Below, piece after piece: positions 6,503 through 11,157 of a stretch of DNA of 11,157 nucleotides. Each line of letters begins with the position of its first letter. Positions within the stretch are counted from its first letter, which is position 1. Under the pieces are notes generated by a model. It made no database searches. It had not been told where the DNA came from and worked only from the letters and a program-made list of their open reading frames with translations. The position numbers were made by a program, and so were the translations under genes. Source of the DNA: Candidatus Bathyarchaeota archaeon (GTDB lineage: Archaea; Thermoproteota; Bathyarchaeia; TCS64); NCBI GenBank assembly GCA_016934355.1, contig JAFGTA010000041.1, forward strand, positions 1 through 11,157, given 5' to 3'.

Positions 6503-8296
6503 TCATGATCCGCATGGCTTCGGTTGATGCTGCTGCTCGAACTGGAGTCGGCGTCTGACTCCTGATTCGATGCGGCCCTTCGCCATCCGGGTTGCCCTGT
6601 TGATCTCCTGCTCCAGCTTGTGGCGGGCCAGGTCAGAGTCCAGTCGGAACGACTTGGGGTTCGGCTGCCCGCCGGGCCGCAGCTTGCCGATGGTGATCTC
6701 GTATATCTTCTCCTTGCAGACCCATTCGTTGCCTTTGCACTCCCATATCTCGTAGGGGGTGGCGGTGATCCTCTGGGTGAAGAACCTGACCCGCACGTTG
6801 TACAGTACGTTCATCTGGAGCCACTCGCCGACCTTTCCGGCTACTATTGAGCCGAGTCTGGCGGTGGCTTCGAGGACCTCGGCTATCGCCTCTGGCGGGG
6901 ACGTGGGGATGGAGACCTGCATGCCTCCTGTGCCGACGCCGGCCCCGGCTGCCGTCATGGCTCCTGTCGCCGTGCCCTCGATGAGTCCGGCTGCGCCTGT
7001 CACGTAGGTGCCTGATCTCATGGCGCCTAGGCCGCCTGCGATGCTCTTGCCCGAGCTCATCCCTCCGAGGAGGCTTCCCGCGAGGTCGAGGTCCCTGGCG
7101 AGGTTGGCCAGGCCGAACGACATCATCTGGGCGGCCTTGACGTCGTGGAAGCCCTCTGCTTCGACGAAGAGGGAGAAGTCCACGTTCACTAGGATGCTCT
7201 CAGGCCGCCCACCGGGCCGCAGCTCTCTGGCGCCCTCTTCACATTTACGCTCTTGTTTCTCCTCGGTTTCCTCGCCGCCTTCGACGACGGCCGGGGCCGC
7301 GGGCCCACTCACGACGTCGCCGGGAGGCTCTTCTCCGGGTGATTCACCCGCGTCGTCTGGCGTCTCGGCTTCGCCTGGCTTATCTTCGCTTGCGGCGCTC
7401 TCGGCCTCCTCGACGTCGTTCTGGGCGTCGCGTACACGCTCCTCCCAGTCCGTGACGGACTGCTCGGCCGACTCCTCGGTTTCCCGTGCTTGCTCCAAGG
7501 CGTCCCTCACCGAGTCCGTGATCTCGGTGAGGCCGTCGCTGGTGACGCGGCCTCCGTCTATGAGGTGGTATTGGACGCCGCCCTCCGTGACGTAGCTTTC
7601 GGCTGACTGCTCCAGCGCCTCCAGCTCGGCTTCGAGCTCGGCGACCCGTGCCCTCCTCTCCTCTAGGTACTTCTGCGCCTCGGTCAGCGAATCCATGGTG
7701 AGGTCGAAGCGGCGCTTAGCGCTTTCCAGTGGGTCTAGCGGCGGTGTCTCCGGGGGTGCCGCCGTCGACGGCGGGCCGTCCAAGCCCTTTGGCTTGCGTC
7801 CCGACAGGAACAGCTCGATGAAGCCCAGTAGGACCGTGACGCCCGCTAGGGGCAGTAGGTACGCGGAGGTCGTCGCGAGGAAGTTCAGCAGGTACAGCTC
7901 TCCGACGAGCAGGGGCCCCGAGGAGCGGCTGACTTCGCCTGTCGCCGTGGTACCTACGGAGGTTACAGGGTACTCGCCGTCCTCATAGTATCTGCTGAGC
8001 GACACGGTTACCTGCACCGTTCCTCCGGGTTCGAGTGTGCCGCCTGTGAGTGTGAGGGCTCCGCCAGCGTAGCTGTGGCTCCACGGCTGGGGTACGTTTA
8101 CTATGATGAGGCTGTCGGCGAGGGTCGGGTCGACGTTGAATACGATGCTGGTGATGGGGTTTTCTCCCTCGGGGTAGTCGAACACGAGGTACCCCTTGTA
8201 CTCGATGGGTCCGAGTTGTTCGCCGAGGACGTCTGATGCGAATCCGCTCGCCGTGAGCAGTAAGGCAGCAGCTAGGAGGGGTCTTAACGGTCTCAA
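6503..8296 (-). CDS. Exported membrane protein: beta domain, one TM, coiled coils, glycine-rich segment
   Basis: I do not recognise this 597-residue protein. Residues 1-20 are a signal peptide (GFA before SD). Residues 28-137 are a beta-rich external part. One membrane span lies at about 139-164, followed by basic GRKPKG, which would place the rest in the cytoplasm if the N-terminus is outside. Residues 192-234 and 262-303 are charged heptad-like helices, probably coiled coil, separated by a short beta insert. Residues 303-345 are an acidic Pro/Gly/Glu linker. The C-terminal part has a motif found twice, Cys then LRPGG-[RQ]-P (C352/359-363 and C527/539-543), flanking a Gly/Ala-rich segment at 406-458 with small-residue spacing. 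TTG at 8294-8296 is the only start before an in-frame stop and lies about 34 nt from a TATA-like box, so the leader is very short. A function in envelope organisation or membrane remodelling would be a guess. Confidence 0.8.
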   Translation of the reverse strand: MRPLRPLLAAALLLTASGFASDVLGEQLGPIEYKGYLVFDYPEGENPITSIVFNVDPTLADSLIIVNVPQPWSHSYAGGALTLTGGTLEPGGTVQVTVSLSRYYEDGEYPVTSVGTTATGEVSRSSGPLLVGELYLLNFLATTSAYLLPLAGVTVLLGFIELFLSGRKPKGLDGPPSTAAPPETPPLDPLESAKRRFDLTMDSLTEAQKYLEERRARVAELEAELEALEQSAESYVTEGGVQYHLIDGGRVTSDGLTEITDSVRDALEQARETEESAEQSVTDWEERVRDAQNDVEEAESAASEDKPGEAETPDDAGESPGEEPPGDVVSGPAAPAVVEGGEETEEKQERKCEEGARELRPGGRPESILVNVDFSLFVEAEGFHDVKAAQMMSFGLANLARDLDLAGSLLGGMSSGKSIAGGLGAMRSGTYVTGAAGLIEGTATGAMTAAGAGVGTGGMQVSIPTSPPEAIAEVLEATARLGSIVAGKVGEWLQMNVLYNVRVRFFTQRITATPYEIWECKGNEWVCKEKIYEITIGKLRPGGQPNPKSFRLDSDLARHKLEQEINRATRMAKGRIESGVRRRLQFEQQHQPKPCGS

Positions 8297-8326
8297 AATT
8301 ATCAGAATTATTAGGTTATACTAAAC

Positions 8327-8333
8327 TTTATAA
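8327..8333 (-). promoter_or_regulatory. TATA-like box for the 597-residue membrane protein
   Basis: The minus strand reads TTATAAA within GTTATAAAGTTT, centred 34 nt from the TTG at 8296. The predicted leader is only a few nucleotides. Confidence 0.6.
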
Positions 8334-8339
8334 CATTTT

Positions 8340-8349
8340 TTCATATGAA
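8340..8349. promoter_or_regulatory. Perfect palindrome TTCATATGAA midway between divergent promoters
   Basis: This 10-bp perfect palindrome lies between the minus-strand TATA-like box (8327-8333) and the plus-strand one (8371-8380). Its position would suit a shared operator for a dimeric regulator, but palindromes of this size do occur by chance in AT-rich spacers. Confidence 0.35.
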
Positions 8350-8370
8350 CTTTCCTCGAAGCTTTGTTAG

Positions 8371-8380
8371 AAAATATTAT
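8371..8380 (+). promoter_or_regulatory. TATA-like box for the CocE/NonD hydrolase
   Basis: AAAATATTAT is centred about 32 nt before the TTG at 8408. With standard archaeal spacing, transcription would start near 8402, leaving a leader of about six nucleotides and no room for a ribosome-binding site. Confidence 0.5.
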
Positions 8381-8407
8381 TTGTTGCCCAGAATAAACTT
8401 CTGAGAC

Positions 8408-10192
8408 TTGAAATCATCTGCCAACGGCGTGGAGCTTCGCTCTGTCTACGTCCCCATGCGTGACGGGGTGGGAATCGCAGTTGATGTCTGGCTCCCAGCC
8501 GATCTGGGCACCGACGAGAGGCTGCCGACTATCTTCACAGTGACACGCTACTGGAGATCCTACGACCTTGTGGACGGCCGCCTGGATAAACAGAAGTCCT
8601 ATCGGACGGCGCGGTTCTTCGTGTCTAGGCGCTACGCTTTCGTACTCGCTGACGCCCGCGGCTCGGGGGCCTCCTATGGGACGAGGTCGGCCGAGTACTC
8701 AGCAGACGAGGTCGAGGACATAGGCGAGCTTCTAGGCTGGGTCGCACGTCAGCCGTGGTCCAACGGCAGGGTCGCCGCCACGGGCACCTCCTATACGGGT
8801 AACACCGCTTTCTTCTCGGCGGTGCACAGCCCTTCGGCGCTCAGGGCGGCGGCCCCCCACTCCGCTGACTTCGACGCCTTCCGGCACCTCATGTGCTTTG
8901 GGGGCGTCCCCAATACCTGGATGATCGACACCTGGGGCGCCAGCGTCTCGGGCATGGACCGGAACGACTTCGCCGCGGTGGCGAGGCTCTCGACGAGACC
9001 TACGCCCGAAGAGTATATGAGGAACATACGGGGGGTGCGGCCGGTGGACGACGACGTGGATGGCTCAATGCTGGCGGCGGCGGTGGCCGAACACGTGGAT
9101 AACTACAACATATCGGAAGACGGGTTCGACACCAGCTACCTTGACTCCAACGATTTCAGCGAGGGGATGGCCTCCGCCGCCAGCGTCTACAGCTACAGGG
9201 AGGCCATCGAGAAGTCGCAGGTCCCCATATATTATCGGACGGGCTGGCAGGACGCGGGGACGGCTGAGGGCGCCATCTGCCTGTTCAAGACCTTCTCGAA
9301 CCCCCTCCGCGTGACGATAGGTCCGTGGAACCACGGCATGTCGTCCCGGGCCGACCCCTACCAGCCCGGCGAGGAGGCGCAGCAACTCCCATTGGAGGAG
9401 AAACTCTCCAACGTCCTAGCCGACGTGGAGCACTATGTCTCAGACTCCGAGGCGGGGAAGCCGGAGACAGGCGTCCTAGAGTACTACACCTTGGGGGAGA
9501 ACAAGTGGAAGACCACACGGGAGTGGCCGCCTACCGGCACGACTATGAAGTGTCTTTACCTTGCCGCCGACGGGAGGCTGAGCAAGAGGCCGCCGACCGG
9601 GGAATCTGGATACGACACATACCACGTGGATCTGGAGGCGAGCACCGGCAGGTATAACCGCTGGCACACTCAGCGGGGTCAGCCCGTTCACCACCTCGAC
9701 AGGAGGGAAGAGGACAGGCGGCTATTGGTCTACGACGGCCCAGCCCTAGAGGAGGACACGGAGGTCACGGGTAGCCCCGTTGTGAGCCTCTTCGTCGCCT
9801 CGACGGCCGGGGACGGCGCCTTCTTCGCGTATCTGGAGGATGTCGCGCCGGACGGACGAGTCAGGCTGATAACGGAGGGGTGCCTCAGGGCGCTGCACCG
9901 GAAGGTGTCGGGTGAGGCGCCTCCCTACCCCATGCTGGGCCCCTACCATTCGTTTAAGCGGCGGGACGCTGAGCCGATGGCGCCGGGGGAGGTGGCGGAG
10001 CTGAGGTTCAGCCTGTATCCCGTCTCCGTGCTCTTCCGTAGGGGGCACAGGATACGGTTAGCTATAGCCGGGGCGGACAGGGACACATTCGAGCCGGTCG
10101 TCGGGGGCGAGGCGCCGGTGATACGTGTCGAGCGGAACAGATTATACGCGTCAAGCATCGAGCTGCCTATAATTGATCGTTTTTTGCGGTGA
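8408..10192 (+). CDS. CocE/NonD family alpha/beta hydrolase (peptidase S15-like acylase/esterase)
   Basis: The 594-residue protein shows all three catalytic elements of the CocE/NonD (S15) family: the nucleophile elbow GTSYTG (S128), the aspartate in GWQDAG (D282), and the histidine in GPWNHG (H309). The N-terminal strand pattern VYVPMRDGVGIAVDVWLP and the DARGSGAS oxyanion-side motif (82-89) are also typical. Residues from about 355 form the C-terminal jelly-roll domain (DVAPDGRVRLITEGCLRA, and RRGHRIRLAIAGAD near the end). Members hydrolyse esters or amides such as cocaine, glutaryl-cephalosporins or X-Pro peptides; the natural substrate here is unknown. No signal peptide is present, so it is probably cytoplasmic. 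TTG at 8408 follows an in-frame TGA closely; alternatives are GTG at 8426 and ATG at 8456, of which the last would trim the first conserved strand. It is divergent from the 597-residue membrane protein. Confidence 0.92.
   Translation: MKSSANGVELRSVYVPMRDGVGIAVDVWLPADLGTDERLPTIFTVTRYWRSYDLVDGRLDKQKSYRTARFFVSRRYAFVLADARGSGASYGTRSAEYSADEVEDIGELLGWVARQPWSNGRVAATGTSYTGNTAFFSAVHSPSALRAAAPHSADFDAFRHLMCFGGVPNTWMIDTWGASVSGMDRNDFAAVARLSTRPTPEEYMRNIRGVRPVDDDVDGSMLAAAVAEHVDNYNISEDGFDTSYLDSNDFSEGMASAASVYSYREAIEKSQVPIYYRTGWQDAGTAEGAICLFKTFSNPLRVTIGPWNHGMSSRADPYQPGEEAQQLPLEEKLSNVLADVEHYVSDSEAGKPETGVLEYYTLGENKWKTTREWPPTGTTMKCLYLAADGRLSKRPPTGESGYDTYHVDLEASTGRYNRWHTQRGQPVHHLDRREEDRRLLVYDGPALEEDTEVTGSPVVSLFVASTAGDGAFFAYLEDVAPDGRVRLITEGCLRALHRKVSGEAPPYPMLGPYHSFKRRDAEPMAPGEVAELRFSLYPVSVLFRRGHRIRLAIAGADRDTFEPVVGGEAPVIRVERNRLYASSIELPIIDRFLR
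10180..10185 (+). terminator. T6 run overlapping the end of the hydrolase gene
   Basis: TTTTTT falls within the last codons (Arg-Phe-Leu-Arg) just before the TGA at 10190. It may act as the terminator, as at the end of the ThDP gene, although a run ahead of the stop would be inefficient or would trim the message, so this is weak. Confidence 0.3.
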
Positions 10193-10244
10193 TTCGCCGG
10201 GTTACAGATACACTTTTACGTAGATCGGTGTTCAATCTGAGCCG

Positions 10245-10372
10245 TTTCCAGCCTCCTATCGGCTGGAGGAGCCTTAGAACGCCACAGATCGGTATACTCC
10301 CTCCCCCCCACTTGGGTTATGAAGCATATTAAGAAGGCGTCTACCATCAAGCAGCGCCTGAGATGGTGCGCC
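10245..10372 (-). ncRNA. Possible structured RNA between the hydrolase gene and the tRNA region
   Basis: This gene-free stretch contains two sturdy inverted repeats. At 10248-10266, CCAGCC-7 nt-GGCTGG extends by a T-A pair and wobbles. At 10336-10372, GGCG-TCT-ACCATC is matched by GATGGT-G-CGCC around a 13-nt loop. A two-way TATA-like box at 10393-10401 would put a minus-strand transcript start at about 10371, the base of the second hairpin. I cannot assign a known RNA family (no match by eye to 5S, SRP, RNase P or C/D box RNA). The hairpins could instead belong to the 3' end of the hydrolase message. Confidence 0.22.
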
Positions 10373-10392
10373 CGATTCACACCTTCTAGAGT

Positions 10393-10401
10393 CTTATATA
10401 G
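10393..10401. promoter_or_regulatory. Near-symmetric TATA-like box CTTATATAG
   Basis: This is the best TATA-like element between the hydrolase and tRNA genes. TATATA is self-complementary, so either direction is possible. Minus-strand use would start transcription near 10371; plus-strand use would start near 10424 and read antisense through the tRNA fragment. Confidence 0.35.
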
Positions 10402-10434
10402 GATAGGCTCTGAAGTGGAACCGGCTCGGGAGAA

Positions 10435-10464
10435 AGGTGGCGGGCCCGGAGGGATTCGAACCCT
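10435..10464 (-). pseudogene. Duplicate 3' end of tRNA-Arg (T loop to CCA)
   Basis: These 30 bases match 10695-10724 at 29 positions; the only difference is 10450 versus 10710. They correspond to tRNA positions 50-73, the CCA and 3 flanking bases. The 5' half of a tRNA (GGGCCCG acceptor strand and GCTC D stem) is not found upstream on the minus strand, so this is not a complete gene. The difference turns the A50-C64 mismatch of the intact gene into A50-U64. It could be an old attachment site, a partial duplication, or less likely a split-tRNA 3' half. The upstream stretch contains a further hairpin, ACCC-TTTA-GGGT. Confidence 0.7.
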
Positions 10465-10631
10465 ACCCTAAAGGGTGATATTACTATCTTCTCCAAGACC
10501 ATACCATTAAAAAATTAGATACGAAAAAAAGCCTAAAGTTACCGCCCACTGTTACCAAAACATGGTGCGTGGGGTGGGGATCCCACACAGATTTCTAGTA
10601 CAAAGTGCTCTCGTGGAGGGGGCTTTTATTC

Positions 10632-10648
10632 GTGGGTTCAATTCTCGC
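10632..10648 (+). pseudogene. Isolated T-arm-like sequence, possible tRNA debris
   Basis: GTGGG-TTCAATT-CTCGC can fold into a 5-bp T stem (with two G-U pairs) and a 7-nt loop that fits the B-box pattern GTTCRANNC. Just before it, CTTTTAT resembles the anticodon loop of a tRNA-Lys, but about eight bases that should lie between are missing and no matching acceptor stem exists. It may be chance. Confidence 0.2.
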
Positions 10649-10668
10649 CGGTCAAAGTTAAAGTAGGT

Positions 10669-10673
10669 AAAAA
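10669..10673 (-). terminator. T5 run downstream of tRNA-Arg
   Basis: The minus strand has TTTTT 25 nt beyond the CCA end of the tRNA gene, a normal archaeal tRNA terminator. Confidence 0.55.
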
Positions 10674-10697
10674 GGCAAGGTGTTCGCTTGCTATAGG

Positions 10698-10775
10698 TGG
10701 CGGGCCCGGGGGGATTCGAACCCTCGACCCCAGCCTTAGGAGGGCTGTGCTCTATCCGTGCTGAGCTACGGGCCC
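10698..10775 (-). tRNA. tRNA-Arg (anticodon CCU), CCA encoded
   Basis: The minus strand folds into a full cloverleaf of 75 nt plus encoded CCA (10698-10700). The parts are acceptor GGGCCCG/CGGGCCC, TA at 8-9, D stem GCTC/GAGC with a 10-nt loop, anticodon stem CAGCC/GGCTG with loop CTCCTAA (anticodon CCT), a 5-nt variable loop, T loop TTCGAAT, and discriminator G73. There is no intron. The T stem has one mismatch, A50-C64. The tRNA reads AGG, which is the most used arginine codon in the window's genes (for example, at least eleven AGG codons in the ThDP enzyme fragment). A TATA-like box lies about 26 nt upstream of the 5' end and a T5 run downstream. Confidence 0.95.
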
Positions 10776-10798
10776 GCGCACCACACTAATATTTCATG

Positions 10799-10807
10799 GT
10801 TTTTAAG
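10799..10807 (-). promoter_or_regulatory. TATA-like box of tRNA-Arg
   Basis: The minus strand reads CTTAAAAAC. Its centre is about 26 nt from a predicted start at 10777, two bases before the mature tRNA 5' end at 10775. This is the clearest promoter in the window. Confidence 0.75.
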
Positions 10808-10869
10808 GCTAGCTACAGACGCCGGCGATAACTCTCACCCGGTGGAGGGGATAGTTGGGTACAAATCAT

Positions 10870-10897
10870 AAAACCGGATGCAGTCTGGACCGGTTTT
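10870..10897. terminator. Perfect 8-bp inverted repeat with flanking A/T run
   Basis: AAAACCGG and CCGGTTTT pair around a 12-nt loop, and the plus strand ends in TTTTT (10894-10898). It resembles a terminator, but no gene I can see ends into it, so it may belong to an unrecognised small RNA or act as an insulator between the tRNA promoter and the last ORF. Confidence 0.4.
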
Positions 10898-10905
10898 TAA
10901 CTGGC

Positions 10906-10929
10906 TGAGATTAAAAGAATATAATCTCA
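10906..10929. repeat. Perfect 8-bp inverted repeat TGAGATTA/TAATCTCA
   Basis: The arms are separated by 8 bases and begin 8 bases after the preceding hairpin. An AT-rich operator or a small RNA hairpin are both possible. The rest of 10808-10970 shows no gene or other structure that I can support. Confidence 0.45.
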
Positions 10930-10978
10930 TAAAGGTGAGACGTTCTTCACAGATGCGAGTCAAAAACAGGGCAGCCGC

Positions 10979-10986
10979 CTTATAAC
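10979..10986 (+). promoter_or_regulatory. TATA-like box before the last ORF
   Basis: CTTATAAC is centred about 26 nt before 11008, next to the GTG at 11011. The spacing predicts a leaderless or nearly leaderless transcript for the terminal ORF. Confidence 0.5.
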
Positions 10987-10998
10987 AGGCCCCCTGTT
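10984..10998. promoter_or_regulatory. Operator-like palindrome AACAGG-CCC-CCTGTT
   Basis: A perfect 6-bp inverted repeat overlaps the end of the TATA-like box and lies before the predicted transcript start. A further AACAGG half-site is at 10965-10970, 19 bp upstream on the other side of the box. A repressor bound here would block promoter use; this is inferred from position only. Confidence 0.4.
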
Positions 10999-11010
10999 GT
11001 TACCTGAGCC

Positions 11011-11157
11011 GTGAAACAGAACCGTCATATAGATTACATGCACCAATATGTTTGCCCGAATGGGAGCGGAGCCACGGTCGAAGAAGCGGAGGGCCGAGGA
11101 GCCGCGGAGCCGAAGAGATGGGCTTCCAAGTACTCGCTGGGCTTTGGCTCGGAGAGC
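11011..11157 (+). CDS. Hypothetical protein, N-terminal fragment (3' partial)
   Basis: An ORF open for 49 codons runs from GTG at 11011 to the window edge; a TGA lies in frame two codons before the GTG. The position just downstream of a well-spaced TATA-like box favours this start as leaderless. The fragment begins VKQNRHIDYMHQYVCPNGSG, continues with an Ala/Glu/Gly-rich stretch, and resembles nothing I know. A second open frame from ATG 11048 encodes a very basic peptide (GAEPRSKKRRAEEPRSRR) with GC-rich third positions at first, and could be the real gene instead. I cannot decide between them from this fragment. Confidence 0.35.
   Translation, partial: MKQNRHIDYMHQYVCPNGSGATVEEAEGRGAAEPKRWASKYSLGFGSES

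Noticed and set aside
7008..7595. 195-codon open frame on the plus strand, Ser/Pro-rich
   Set aside because: It mirrors the coiled-coil and acidic linker part of the 597-residue protein, whose signal peptide and membrane span support the minus strand.
8408..10192. Secreted X-prolyl dipeptidyl peptidase
   Set aside because: No signal peptide is visible and the length and motifs fit the general CocE/NonD group; dipeptidase specificity cannot be claimed.
10437..10560. Intron-containing tRNA on the minus strand ending in the tRNA-Arg-like 3' end
   Set aside because: No D stem, no U33-bearing anticodon loop on a 5-bp stem and no acceptor partner for CGGGCCC could be found within the stretch, allowing for one or two introns.
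10953..10985. Ten-codon ORF (ATG to TAA) preceded by AGGTGA, possible leader peptide
   Set aside because: The spacing of 14 nt is long, it overlaps the TATA-like box of the next ORF, and such short ORFs are common by chance.

Overview
The window looks like a chromosomal segment of a thermophile-like archaeon, probably of the TACK group; the exact lineage is inference. The evidence is an archaeal-style tRNA-Arg with a TATA-like box about 26 nt upstream, several protein starts lying about 25-35 nt downstream of AT-rich TATA-like boxes (leaderless or nearly so), T-run terminators without GC hairpins, TTG starts, and GC-rich coding sequence that prefers AGG for arginine between AT-rich spacers. 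No plasmid, phage or CRISPR gene is visible.

Layout. Bases 1-1292 hold the 3' three quarters of a thiamine-diphosphate enzyme of the acetolactate synthase / 2-hydroxyacyl-CoA lyase superfamily (+). It converges, with a 4-bp gap, on a secreted, membrane-anchored surface protein made of repeats of about 79 residues (1297-3180, -). Next comes an apparent two-gene unit on the minus strand: a HIT-family protein (4574-5047) followed by a class V PLP-dependent aminotransferase-like protein (3342-4517). Divergent from HIT is a small double zinc-ribbon membrane protein (5146-5535, +), which converges on an SDR oxidoreductase (5578-6360, -). A 597-residue exported or membrane protein with an external beta domain, one membrane span, coiled coils and a glycine-rich segment follows (6503-8296, -). 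It shares a 111-bp divergent promoter region with a CocE/NonD (peptidase S15) hydrolase (8408-10192, +).

Bases 10193-11010 contain no convincing protein gene. They hold two strong RNA hairpins next to a two-way TATA-like box, a 30-bp duplicate of the 3' end of tRNA-Arg, the intact tRNA-Arg(CCU) gene (-), two adjacent inverted repeats, and a promoter with an operator-like palindrome just before an ORF that starts at a GTG (11011) and runs off the window.

The metabolic genes (ThDP enzyme, aminotransferase-like protein, HIT, SDR, CocE hydrolase) do not form a pathway I can name; most have their own promoters. The least explained parts are the two large envelope proteins and the RNA-rich stretch around the tRNA.
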